A stretch of DNA of 64,000 nucleotides from Drosophila miranda (GCF_003369915.1 NW_022881614.1:4051001-4115000), one strand, 5' to 3'; counted from the stretch's first letter, positions 53,311 through 64,000 are shown. The notes: generated by a model from the sequence alone, not told the origin. Numbers and translations are program-made.

Positions 53311-56300
53311 ATGGACCTGGAACACATGCTAGCGAATCCTCTGGCAAGCGATTGCAATCCTCAGTGCAATCCCAGCGTCTACGTAGAAGAGATAAACGTA
53401 GGCTCGACGATGACAATGCTGCCACCGATCATCAGCCCCCAGGAAACACTTGTCATTGTATTAGTGAATTGGCTAATATCTTCCAAGCAGATCGGCAGCA
53501 CAGCCTGCTTGCGCTTCAAATACCTACGCAAAACCGATCGGTTGTGCCAAGCAGCGAGTTCATATCCATGCACGATCTCCTGCTAAGTCAGTCCGATAAC
53601 GGCACCCCGGAGGAGAAGCAAGAAGCCCCAGTGCACATAACCGAGCTGATATTACGAGACTTTTGCTCATCCCCCACATACGAAGAGGAGGAGAATATAC
53701 CAATCTGCGACTCACCTCCGTGGTTTCGCTTTCAAAAGAAAACAATCAAAACCTACAGCCGCAAGCCACCAACTAGGAAACAGCAAACAGTTGCTGCCGA
53801 AGAATATCACTTATATCTCCAACTCAGCATGGATTTATAAGGCGGCGATCAACCACCACGAACTTGTTAGAGTTTACCTCTTTCATTATTAAAGGCTTTC
53901 AAGGTAACTTACAGACGGATGTTATTTACACCGACTTTAGTAAAGCATTCGACTCTGTAAACCATTCCCTTTTAGCGCATAAACTTGACCTTTTAGGGTT
54001 TCCGCCCAACCTCCTGAGATGGATTTCTAGCTATCTTTGTTCCAGGTCTCAAAAACTCCCTCTCTTTACCAGTAATGGTTTCTTCGGGAGTACCCCAGGG
54101 CAGCCATCTAGGCCCCTTACTCTTCACACTCTTTATTAATGACTTGCCTTCAGTATTAACATACTCTCGAGTACTTATGTATGCGGATGATGTTAAACTC
54201 TGTGTCCAGTACAAGGACATCTCATTTCATTCTCGCTTGCAATCCGATCTCAATAACTTTCAGTCATGGTGTTGTGCAAACCTATTACACCTTAATGCCT
54301 CGAAATGCAAAGTTATGACATTTCATCGTTCTAGCCCTTTGTTGGCTCCCTACACCCTATTTGGTGGTTCTCTTGAGAGAATTACCCTGGTGGATGATCT
54401 GGGTGTTATGTTAGACCCCAAGTTAAAGTTTTCCGAACACATTTCTACCATGGTAAACAAGGCCATGGGCGTGCTTGGGTTTATAAAGAGGTGGTCAAAG
54501 GAATTTGACGACCCCTAGATAACAAAGACTCTCTATACCTCGCTTGTTCGTCCGATCTTAGAATACGGCTCCTGTGTATGGTGCCCTCAGTACAAAGTAC
54601 ACCAGGACCGTATAGAATCAGTACAGAAAAACTTTTTACTCTTTGCTCTGCGGGGCCTTAACTGGGATGCGGGTGTAAGACTCCCATCTTACTCTAGTAG
54701 ACTACTATTAGTAAACCTCCCATCCTTAGTTAACCGTAGAAAAATGCTTGGTGTGATATTTATGCACAACTTGATCAGGGGTGACATAGACAGCCCTGAT
54801 CTGTTGTGGTATTTGTATTTTGATTGCATGCTTAGTTTCTTAGTAATCTTAGTGATAATTTTCCTCGAATGTTAGTCTAATAGCTATCTTTCTTGCATGT
54901 TCGCGTTTGGTTCGGCTACGCACCGCGCGTCATGCGGCAGCGCCCCTCGGTCGATTGGGCGGGAGGAGGGCTGCGGTTAGCCTGGGATCCGCGCGTAACA
55001 GCCTTCTGCTGGTGTCACACGGGCCACTTGACGGTGCAGTAACTGCAACGCCTCTTGAAAGATGCAGTCATTGCATGTCAACGTCCAAAAAAAAAAAAAA
55101 AAAAAAAAGAAGACGAAGAGGATCGATTGAGCTGCTCCTCCGGGCTCGCGGTACAAGAGGATCACACAGCCGTAGCCCATGTGCCGGCGACGACGGCATT
55201 GTGTGGATTAGATGCCAATAGCTCACAAATGATTTGTGAAAATCTTTTAAATTTAAGCGAATAACTCGGATTCATCTGTGGAGTGCACATCTGTAGAATT
55301 TGAAAATCTGGAGGAGGACCTTCTGAAGCACGGCTACACTTACGAAGCTTCTGAAGTCTGTGATATAAAACAACCCCCAGGTGAAGGACACAATTAATAA
55401 AATATTTCTGCCATTAACCAATTTTATTACCAGGAAACGAAACGAACACTCTTTTTGGCGAGAGTGAGAGTATTCGTAGGACATCCCCGACAAACGACAA
55501 TTCGGAAATGGGTAAGACAACATCTCTCACCATTTACGAGCGATTTCATCTATCAGTTTCTTTACAGATGCCAAAGCTTGTCAGAAGGTGATTCGTTTCT
55601 GGCGAATTATAACACCGAAAAGATGTCATTGAGTATATAAAATCGGATAAATCTGATGTAAAACCCACCAAGCGGTTGGAAAACCCCCAACAGAGCACCT
55701 ACTTTACATTGGAAGACATCCCAATGAGTGAGTGGCAAACCATAATGGAGGTTCCCGATGTATCAAGTATCAAAACGGAAGCGTCGGACAATCAAAGTAT
55801 TAAATTAGAGGAAATGGGAAAAATTGAAGCAAGGTTCCTCGAGGAAATTCCGGATTGGAAGCCGAAAGCCATTGCGTTGCGTACTGCCTCAAACAAACCG
55901 AGTGAGGTGTCTGAGGAGAATGCAAAGAAAGCAGCCAAGCTGCTGTCTGATATCCAGGCCGCAAGTGATACTCAGTTCCTTCAAGAAATTACTTTAAGCC
56001 AATGGCCAGGCATGGATGTCCCAGAAGCCATCTCAGAGGTTGTCGGCTTCCGAACAGCGTCAAACAAACTAATTGAGATTGCTGAGGAGATGAAAAAGAG
56101 AGGAGCCATGCTGCTGGCTGATGTCGAATTCGGAGAAACGGATCCACCGAAACATACACGTGAAATCCGAGATAAGGAATGCTTCTCCGAGTATATGGGA
56201 ATAGCTGTTGGATTCCGAACAGCCTCAAACAGACCAATTGAAGTGTCTGAGGAGAATACAAAGAAGGCAGCCAAGCTGATGGCTAATATCCAGGTTGCAA

Positions 56301-57409
56301 GTGATACTCAGTTTCTTCAAGAAATTACTTTAAACCAATGGCCAGGCATGGATGTCCCAGAAGCCATCTCAGAGGTTTTCGGCTTCCGAACAGCGTCAAA
56401 CAAACCAATTCAGATTTCTGAGAAGATGAAAAAGAGAGGAGCCATGCTGCTGGCTAACGTCCATGCGACAGAACAGCTAAATTATCCGAGTGACGCACAG
56501 TTCCGGAAAGAAATGGACCTGACTGAATTGGATATTCCAGAGATAGTTAGCTTCAGAACAGCCACGAGTAAACCGATCGAAGTTGCGCAGGAGATGATAA
56601 TGAAACCTGCCGAATTGATGGCCGATGTCGAAGCTGAATCAACAAATGAGCCAAGTCTGAAGAGTCCTAAGACATTTGCCTCAAGCGAAGCCACGGAGGT
56701 AATGGATGCATTAACTGGAGATGGACTTCCATTAAATTGTGAGCCTGAATGCCTGCCGGAGATGTCAGATTATCTTTCCGGTGATGATTTCAAGGGTTTC
56801 CCATCGGGCAAATGCCAGCCAATGGACTTATTTGGTCTCCATGTATTTCCCAGACTATCACAGACAGTAGAGTATTCATCTGAGAAGGCTCCCGCAAATG
56901 ATGCCAGATCTGGGGCACCTAAGCAACGACGAGAGACTTCCGACGGAATCCCCTCGAGCAAGCGTCGACGTCGAAACGCAGAGCCCCAACTTTCATCCTC
57001 CCCACAGCAAAAACCGCAGAACGGTCACAGCTCTCCAAAACAACGTCGTGGCACAGTGCATTGGGAACCCCCAATGAACTCGCAGAGTATCCCCGCCTCT
57101 TTGTCGCAACTGGCAGAGCGTTCGCCCCTCGACCGCACCACAAAGACGTCCGTGATTGGACGCCGGAATCTGTTGTCGCTTAGCAAACGACGCAAGCGGG
57201 TCAGCACCGTTGGTGAATGCCAGGCCCAGGACACTGTCACTCCGCTTAAGCCCCGCTTTGCCCCGATGTCTGCTTCGACCAGCACGCCGCTGTCTAACAG
57301 GAATATAAACCTGGTTGAGGAATACCGCGGTGGAGAGGACGTCTCTCCCATTTGCATGCCCCTTCAGAAAGCTCCCCGCATTGGCTTGAGTCGCAGTCGA
57401 TATTAGCAA
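53311..57409 (+). pseudogene. Brca2: Brca2, main copy: split by a LINE and frameshifted
   Basis: Brca2 loads RAD51 onto single-stranded DNA in meiotic and mitotic recombination. Coding parts: 53311-53803, 55114-55380, 55434-55511, 55568-57409, with two tiny introns (53 and 56 bp). The last ORF (from ATG-less Glu-rich start near 55676) holds five BRC-like repeats, each about F-R-T-A-S-N-K plus ~20 residues (LRTASNK near 55876; FRTASNK 56047, 56389; FRTASNR 56215; FRTATSK 56548). A basic, Ser/Pro-rich C-terminus ends at 57407-57409. Breaks: a shift near 53430, the LINE at 53804-55108, a shift near 55256 (stop TAA) and another between 55568 and 55640. The helical/OB DNA-binding region of BRCA2 is not visible anywhere in the window; whether obscura-group Brca2 has it here I cannot tell. 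Confidence 0.85.
53804..55108 (+). mobile_element. 5'-truncated LINE inside a Brca2 exon
   Basis: 1.3 kb, ending in 22 A residues (55087-55108) and flanked by GAAGA at 53799-53803 and 55109-55113. Brca2 reads in frame across the two target copies if the insert is ignored. The LINE encodes RT from QHGFIRRRSTTTNLLEF (about 53824) through TDFSKAFDSVNH and MYADDVKLC (about 54178) to VRPILEYGSCVWCPQY; a frame break near 54065 and a stop at 54516 make it inactive. Jockey/CR1-like in type. Confidence 0.88.
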
Positions 57410-57697
57410 TGTTTTGTTTTTAGATTTCTACTTAGTCGCAGTCCGCTACATACATAACATATGTACATCCAGATATCCAGAACTTCCTAATGTATATACC
57501 TATATTAAAATTTATAACATATAACTACTTATAAGCAAGTAAGAACAAAGATATAAGATAACAATCGAAGAGTGTAATTAAAAAATACTCGTAAATGCGA
57601 AGTCATGTGAGGCATTACATTGTAAAGATTAGTTCAGAAACAAAATTAAGTTGGGCCAAAACACTGGACAATTATTTAATTCGAAGCATAATACCAA
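57410..57697 (+). other. Brca2 3' flank
   Basis: AT-rich with several AATAAA-like and ATTAAA-like motifs (for example ATTAAA near 57505 and 57577), so it probably holds the Brca2 polyadenylation site. It leads into the end of a minus-strand receptor gene. Confidence 0.55.
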
Positions 57698-57827
57698 TTA
57701 AGGCCTATTGTCATAGCGCTGCTTGACCAATTCCCACACAAAGACCAGCATTGAGAACACCAGGCCCAATGCCCACAGGAAAAAGTCAAAGAAATAAAAC
57801 TCCATGTCATAGGCCTTGGCGGAGGGC
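57698..57827 (-). pseudogene. Last exon fragment of a second ionotropic receptor
   Basis: The minus strand reads AKAYDMEFYFFDFFLWALGL, then a run of hydrophobic residues, VFVWELVKQRYDNRP and a stop at 57700-57698. This is the last transmembrane helix and tail of an insect IR, like the end of the gene at 48000-48072. About 42 codons are left; at 57828 the sequence switches to inverted Brca2. It shows that Brca2's neighbour was a tail-to-tail receptor gene whose body has been lost or displaced by the Brca2 rearrangement. Confidence 0.7.
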
Positions 57828-58664
57828 CGGAGAAGCATTCCTTATCTCGGATTTCACGTGTATGTTTCGGTGGATCCGTTTCTCCGAATTCGACATCAGC
57901 CAGCAGCATGGCTCCTCTCTTTTTCATCTCCTCAGCAATCTCAATTAGTTTGTTTGACGCTGTTCGGAAGCCGACAACCTCTGAGATGGCTTCTGGGACA
58001 TCCATGCCTGGCCATTGGCTTAAAGTAATTTCTTGAAGGAACTGAGTATCACTTGCGGCCTGGATATCAGACAGCAGCTTGGCTGCTTTCTTTGCATTCT
58101 CCTCAGACACCTCACTCGGTTTGTTTGAGGCAGTACGCAACGCAATGGCTTTCGGCTTCCAATCCGGAATTTCCTCGAGGAACCTCGCTTCAATTTTTCC
58201 CATTTCCTCTAATTTAATACTTTGATTGTCCGACGCTTCCGTTTTGATACTTGATACATCGGGAACCTCCATTATGGTTTGCCACTCACTCATTGGGATG
58301 TCTTCCAATGTAAAGTAGGTGCTCTGTTGGGGGTTTTCCAACCGCTTGGTGGGTTTTACATCAGATTTATCCGATTTTATATACTCAATGACATCTTTTC
58401 GGTGTTATAATTCGCCAGAAACGAATCACCTTCTGACAAGCTTTGGCATCTGTAAAGAAACTGATAGATGAAATCGCTCGTAAATGGTGAGAGATGTTGT
58501 CTTACCCATTTCCGAATTGTCGTTTGTCGGGGATGTCCTACGAATACTCTCACTCTCGCCAAAAAGAGTGTTCGTTTCGTTTCCTGGTAATAAAATTGGT
58601 TAATGGCAGAAATATTTTATTAATTGTATCCTTCACCTGGGGGTTGTTTTATATCACAGACTTC
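57828..58664 (-). pseudogene. Brca2: Inverted Brca2 fragment (837 bp)
   Basis: Reverse complement of 55353-56189, both exactly 837 bp, so no net indel. It includes the end of one exon, both small introns and the first two BRC-like repeats. It carries the same frame break near the exon after the second intron (58390-58400) as the main copy. No start or end of the gene is present. Confidence 0.92.
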
Positions 58665-59620
58665 CCGCAAGTGATACTCAGTTCCTTCAAGAAATTACTT
58701 TAAGCCAATGGCCTGGCATGGATGTCCCAGAAGCCATCTCAGAGGTTGTCGGCTTCCGAACAGCGTCAAACAAACTAATTGAGATTGCTGAGGAGATGAA
58801 AAAGAGAGGAGCCATGCTGCTGGCTGATGTCGAATTCGGAGAAACGGATCCACCGAAACATACACGTGAAATCCGAGATAAGGAATGCTTCTCCGAGTAT
58901 ATGGGAATAGCTGTTGGATTCCGAACAGCCTCAAACAGACCAATTGAAGTGTCTGAGGAGAATACAAAGAAGGCAGCCAAGCTGATGGCTAATATCCAGG
59001 TTGCAAGTGATACTCAGTTTCTTCAAGAAATTACTTTAAACCAATGGCCAGGCATGGATGTCCCAGAAGCCATCTCAGAGGTTTTCGGCTTCCGAACAGC
59101 GTCAAACAAACCAATTCAGATTTCTGAGAAGATGAAAAAGAGAGGAGCCATGCTGCTGGCTAACGTCCATGCGACAGAACAGCTAAATTATCCGAGTGAC
59201 GCACAGTTCCGGAAAGAAATGGACCTGACTGAATTGGATATTCCAGAGATAGTTAGCTTCAGAACAGCCACGAGTAAACCGATCGAAGTTGCGCAGGAGA
59301 TGATAATGAAACCTGCCGAATTGATGGCCGATGTCGAAGCTGAATCAACAAATGAGCCAAGTCTGAAGAGTCCTAAGACATTTGCCTCAAGCGAAGCCAC
59401 GGAGGTAATGGATGCATTAACTGGAGATGTACTTCCATTAAATTGTGAGCCTGAATGCCTGCCGGAGATGTCAGATTATCTTTCCGGTGATGATTTCAAG
59501 GGTTTCCCATCGGGCAAATGCCAGCCAATGGACTTATTTGGTCTCCATGTATTTCCCAGACTATCACAGACAGTAGAGTATCCCCCTCGAGCAAGCGTCG
59601 ACGTCGAAACGCAGAGCCCC
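58665..59620 (+). pseudogene. Brca2: Direct Brca2 fragment (BRC repeats 2-5)
   Basis: 58665-59581 matches 55959-56875 over 917 bp with no net indel; by eye I saw two substitutions (A to T near 58713, G to T near 59429). Then 73 bp are missing and 59582-59620 matches about 56950-56987, out of frame. The open frame (ATG 58718 to 59629) encodes four BRC-like repeats and a short foreign tail. It stops where the BEL element begins. Confidence 0.92.
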
Positions 59621-60742
59621 GACTGCTAAACTAGGCTTCGCAGTGCGCCACTTTGAGCGCTGCTGCAGGGACGTTATGTACTCCTCCTTCCACCGCGACC
59701 AAAAGAGCTGCTGCAGGTACGAAACGCGCTGCCAGCCGTCCAGGCGATCGAAGTTTAGCTGCGTGACGTCAGGCTCAGCGAACGAAGCAGGAGGGCCACC
59801 ATTCAAGAAATGCGCTGGAGTTAGAACATCTAGATCGGCAGGGCTCTCTGAAATTGAAACTAAAGGTCTTGAATTAATCACTGCCGTGATGTGGCACAAC
59901 AGCGTCCGCAGCTCGTCAAATCCAAGAACCGAGTTGCCTATCGCACGGTAGAAGTGGTACTTGGCCGTCTTCACTGCAGCCTCCCATAGACCACCAAAAT
60001 GAGGGGAGCGCGGAGGAATGAAATGCCAGTCTATAGCCTCGACCAAGAAAAAATCCAGCAGCGCCTTCTGATGGTCATCGCTGAGGACCAGGCGCTTTAA
60101 TTCCATCAGCTCATTCTTAGCGCCTACAAAATTGGTTGCGTTGTCTGACCAAATTTGCCGCGGCTTCCGTCTGGTACATATGAAGCGCTTTAGTCCATGT
60201 AGAAAAGCAACTGTGGATAAGTCCTTTATAAGCTCCAGATGAACAACCTTGGTAGCGAAACAAATGAAGACGCAGACGTAGCACTTGATTGGAGCCTTGT
60301 TGCGTGCCTCCGGTTTGTAGAAAAACGGCCCACAGAAGTCCACGCATGTGATCTCAAAGGCATGAGAACCATCGAGCCGCTCCTTTGGAAGATCCGCCAT
60401 AATATGCTCCAATACCCTGGGCTTCAGTCGAAAGCATCTTACGCACTTGTTTACTGCCTTGTTTACCGTCTTCCTCCCCCCAATAGGCCAATATTGGGAT
60501 CGAATTAGTCCAAGCAAAGCTCGAGGACCAGCGTGCAGATTCCGCTCATGAAAATGGGAGATTATTGCAAGAGTCAGTGGATGGCTGCTGGGCAAGATGA
60601 TGGGATGACGGCCATCAAAATCCAACGAAGAGTTTTTCAGTCGACCATCTACCCTGAGAAGTCCAAACTGATCCATGAATGGCGATAACGATGCGATTGA
60701 GCTCGATGAGGAGACTGCTCCCCTTGCACGCAGTGACTTCAT
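59621..60742 (-). pseudogene. BEL integrase
   Basis: One open frame of about 370 codons with the zinc region (NLHAGPRALL, CVRCFRLKPRVLEH), VDFCGPFF, WSDNATNFVGA and SPHFGGLWEAAVKTAKYH, so all three catalytic acidic residues are present. Breaks separate it from RNase H at about 60745-60780, and its last ~60 codons are lost at the junction with Brca2. Confidence 0.88.
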
Positions 60743-60778
60743 GTCCTCCCATAGCTGAGTACGCTGGACTAGTCGTAG

Positions 60779-62425
60779 CTATACCTGGGTTCCATGTTCA
60801 ATGTCTGAGACAGTGAGTCCGGGGCGCCGAATTCGGTTGCAAAACTTGTGAATGTATCCGAAAACGCGTTGCAAAGAAGCAAATGAATTCGCATACTTGG
60901 AATCAGCAATAATGTCCATGTAGGGCGATTTGACCAGAAGAGCCTTCCGACGAAGTTCAAGGGCTGGCTTATCAGGTAGCACAGTGGGAGGCCAGTCATC
61001 TGAGGAGCCGCAAAGAAATGGAGGACCATGAGCCCAAAGAGGTGAATCATTCAGCTCAGTCGGATAAGCCCCTCGAGACAGAATGTCGGCTGGGTTAAAA
61101 GCTGTGGGAACATAGCGCCATTCCATTTTTTCGGTCATTTCCTGAATCGTTGACACTCTATTTGCAACAAAAAGATTAAATCTTGACGGCTCGTCCCGAA
61201 TCCAAGAGAGCGCAACGGCAGAATCACACCAACATTAACACCTTCCCTTGAATACATTCATTCCAGCTATCTCAGATATGAGCCTAGCCAGCAACTCCGC
61301 TCCACAAAGCTCCAACTTTGGTACTGTAAGTGTCTTCAAAGGAGCCACACGAGATTTGGCACAAAGTAAGTGACTGCTGAAATGCTGACCCTTGGACACG
61401 ACATAAATGCATGCACCATAAGCCTCGATGCTGGCATCGCAAAATCCGTGAATTTCCAGCGTAGAGTCTGGAAGGAGCACAAGCCGAGGAAATTCAAGTC
61501 GACGAATCTGACCAAAACTGGTGCATATTTCCTGCCACTCGGTGTTCAGTGCGACTGGAAGGCTTTCATCCCAGGACAACTTCTCTTGGCACAAACGCTG
61601 CAGAAAGATTTTGGATTTAGTAATTACGGGACCAGCTAGTCCGAGAGGATCGTAGAATCGCGCTATGGATGACAAAACAGAGCGCCTGCAGGAATTCAAA
61701 GAAGATTGAAGGGCCGAGAACGAAAATAATAGTAGATCAGAAACCGGATCCCACGCAAGTCCCTAAAGTTTTAGTCACATGGCTGCCATCGTCGAACTTC
61801 AAAAATGTTTCCTTGTCCTCTTCCGGAACTCCATCCAGCACAGCAGGGACGTTCGAACACCATTTCCTCAATCTGAACTGACCTCTAGACAAAATTCCAG
61901 TAGTTTGCTCCCGAATCCGGATAGCCTCCTCCTGCGAGCTGGCTCCAGATATCAAGTCATCCACGTAGAGTCACGGCGAAGGATTTCAGCTCCAACTGGA
62001 AACGCCATCTGCTCGTCTATTGCCAACTGATGCATCGCTCGCACAGATAGATAGGAGGCAGGCTTCGTCCCATAAGTAACGGTGGCCAATTGAAACACAC
62101 GCCAGTCTTCTTCCCTGGAGTTTCTCCACAGAATACACTGCAAGTTGCTATCCTCGGTCGAGACTCTTACACAACGATACATCTTACAGATATCTCCCGT
62201 AATCGCAACGGCGTATGACCGAAATCGAGCAAGAATATGAAACAGTTTGGGTTGGATTACGGGACCAGCCATTAAAACGTCGTTCAGGGAATATCCAAAT
62301 GAGGTTGAAGCGGATCCATCAAAAACGACGCGAAGCTTGGTCGTAGAACTATCTTCCTTCATGACGCAATGGTGAGGCAAAAGATATCGGCAGTTGCTGA
62401 TTGACTGGGTAGGAACCTGAGACAT
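60779..62425 (-). pseudogene. BEL reverse transcriptase-RNase H, broken
   Basis: Pieces: 62425-61952 (HHCVMKEDSSTTKLRVVFDG, ITGDICKMYRCVRV), 61964-61737 (the YVDD box region, where a one-base shift falls just before VDD; DLISGASSQEEA), 61699-61235 (RNase H: GFCDASIEAYGACIYVV, VPKLELCGAELLARL) and 61156-60779 (AFNPADILSRG). At least four frame breaks. Confidence 0.85.
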
Positions 62426-62491
62426 ATGGCCTAAATCAAGGTACTCCTTTATAAATGCTGCATACTGAGATTTAACATCAGGGCGACGATC

Positions 62492-63550
62492 TTACTTTCT
62501 CTCAAGGGTCAGGAATCTACGAAGCGCTTGATTGTAAGATTCTCCAAGGAGATCCAAATTATATTTTGCTGGCAGCCGAACACAATAATCGCCTTTATGT
62601 AGTCGATGGAAATGCTGCACAAAGTGTGCTTCACAATCTAGCTCTTCTTTGGTAGACTTTATTATTGGTTCGATGCAATTTTCTACCTCCCAAAACCTCC
62701 GAAGGAGCACCTCAAGCCGATCCTCTGGACTATTATCCTCAGCAGCTACGGCCCGAGCGCGAGAGACCATCAACGAGGAACCTTTTAAACGCGAACAACT
62801 TCCAGACACGACCCATCCCAAGCGCGTTTTCTGAATTGAAGGCAATCCTGGCAGTAGCTTGACCTGACCAACACACAGGAGCTCGAAAAATAGACTTGCG
62901 CCAATTAGCAGATCGACGCGCTGCGGCTTATAAAACTCCGAATCAGCTAGTGGTATGTTAGATAGAATGTTCCAGTTTTGAGTGTCAATTCCAAAGCTTG
63001 GCTGTCGATCGGTTATGCTAGAGGCTACAATGGCAGTGATGAGAGTTGAGTAATCCGATGAGCGAGAGTGCAGGCTAACGTTGACCGAAAATCCATCCGT
63101 GACGAAGCTAGAGTCGCCTATGCCCGATACTGCAGTCGATGATTTCATTTTTCGAAGCTGAAGCTGATTCGCGAAACGAGAAGTTATTAGATGCAACTGG
63201 GAGCCGGAATCCAGCAACGCTCGGCAGGGAACTAAAACTCCGGAACGATTTTTGACTACGACCGTGGCCGCGGCAAGTAAAACAACACCATTCCTGAGAT
63301 CTTGGGCAATAAGGGCAGACGAGGTAGCCGCTGAAGTAGAGGGCGCAGTGGTATGCTCAGATGGAGTAGACTCAGACAGTGCAGACTGAGATGGAGTATA
63401 CGGCGCTGATTTCCCTTGGACTGCGGTATCTTCAGGGCTACCAAAATGAAGGAGGGTATGGTGTCTACCCCCGGTAGATACCGGCAGGTACGACAGTTGC
63501 TCGAGGTGCACTGAATGAATCGATGCCCTGTTCTGAGACAATTTATACAC
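62492..63550 (-). pseudogene. BEL protease region
   Basis: Protease motif LLDSGSQLHLITS near 63205, then the usual GIDTQNWNILSNIPLAD and IDVLIGA-like block (VDLLIGASLFF). It overlaps the gag frame to its right by about 300 bases through a frame change, and is cut from RT by a break at 62430-62490. Confidence 0.82.
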
Positions 63551-63999
63551 AACGAAAGCCGCTTGGCTTCTTTATGGCGATTTGTGGGGGACAGCGCTTT
63601 AAACTTCTGGCAGTGCTGGACCTTGTGAGCACCATCGTTGCACAGCGCGCAGCGTGCTACGGTTTGGTTCGTTGTAACCAATGTGGACCTAGAATTATTA
63701 TACTTTCTACTTCTGCCCACCTGATTGCTCAACGCATAGCTTGCCATAGAAAAGTCCATCGTCTCCAATGATCTGCATCGCTGCTCCAAGAACGAGGCCA
63801 TAGATTCCCACGACGGAATTAAGTTTGCGAATGCGGGGTCGTTGAATCGTTCCTCCCACTTCTCTTGGCTCGCTGGATCCAGTTTTCGGAGAATTTCCTG
63901 CACGACGATGCATCCTGCGATCTGCTCAGTGGTGCCCAAACCCTGGAGCGCGCGCATATGTGAATTGAACTTGTCTGAAAGCTCCCGAAGCATGACCAC
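63256..63999 (-). pseudogene. BEL Gag C-terminal part, continues past the window
   Basis: Holds part of the DUF1759-type Gag (ELSDKFNSHMRALQGLG) and zinc knuckles CALCNDGAHKVQHC and CINCLRTGHRFIQC. Frame is lost near 63550, where the protease frame takes over. The N-terminus lies beyond 64000. Confidence 0.82.
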
Positions 64000-64000
64000 T

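Larger units (their letters stand above)
59621..64000 (-). mobile_element. Degenerate BEL/Pao element, right edge of window
   Basis: Minus-strand gag (right), protease, RT, RNase H and integrase (left) in BEL order. It is a different, older family from the one at 5291-25137: proteins are clearly homologous but far apart in sequence. The integrase tail is cut at 59621 by the Brca2 fragment and no LTR is in the window. Many frame breaks. Confidence 0.88.

Noticed and set aside
55055..55264. Lys-rich ORF start at 55055
   Set aside because: The poly-Lys stretch is the LINE's poly(A); the codons after it are Brca2 exon sequence.

Overview
The window looks like Drosophila DNA from the obscura group (D. 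pseudoobscura / persimilis / miranda lineage). The host genes have the short introns of flies and read as fly orthologues. The repeats include a DINE-1/ISY-type Helitron relative, a LOA/Bilbo-like LINE and several Gypsy and BEL/Pao LTR elements. Roughly three quarters of the window is mobile DNA. As I recall the maps, the host genes I recognise (Pms2, a PABP-like RNA-binding gene resembling CG4612, Brca2, and a divergent ionotropic receptor of the Ir60/IR20a kind) all belong to Muller element C (D. melanogaster 2R). Three of the four are broken and packed with nested transposons. That is what a degenerating neo-Y built from Muller C would look like, as in D. miranda; this assignment is inference.

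Layout. 1-2003: 3' end of a Gypsy-type element (integrase remnant plus LTR) lying against 2064-3593, a minus-strand Pms2 copy with intact splice sites, a frame break in exon 1 and no C-terminal half. 3806-4926: DINE-1/ISY element. 5291-25137: an env-bearing BEL/Pao element with a 5-bp target duplication, split inside its reverse transcriptase by a complete minus-strand Gypsy element (9609-19584, 4-bp duplication, 2.23-kb LTRs, an extra RING-finger ORF). 25585-32615: a second Gypsy element with a SAP-like motif in Gag, fused tail to tail with an inverted, partial copy of itself. 32616-36360: non-coding, apparently single-copy DNA. 36371-37412: 5'-truncated LINE. 38066-38849: second DINE-1/ISY copy. 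39441-41495: deleted second copy of the env-bearing BEL element. 41496-43800: minus-strand LOA/Bilbo-like LINE remnant. 44238-46010: env and 3' LTR remnant of a 17.6/297-like errantivirus. 46310-48072: ionotropic receptor pseudogene. 50884-52182: intact two-exon PABP-like gene, minus strand. 53311-57409: Brca2, split by a LINE at 53804-55108. 57698-59620: scrambled extra pieces of the Brca2 locus. 59621-64000: degenerate minus-strand BEL element running off the window.

The most interesting structure is at 55.3-59.6 kb. One Brca2 copy carrying five BRC-like RAD51-binding repeats is followed by an exactly 837-bp inverted copy of its middle part, then by a direct 917-bp copy of an overlapping part. 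The arms show no length differences. Transcription through this block would give a long double-stranded hairpin matching Brca2, a possible source of small RNAs against a meiotic recombination gene. A second notable structure is the BEL element's LTR: its end carries a variable array of modules containing primer-binding-site-like sequence and forms a palindrome of about 200 bp per arm.
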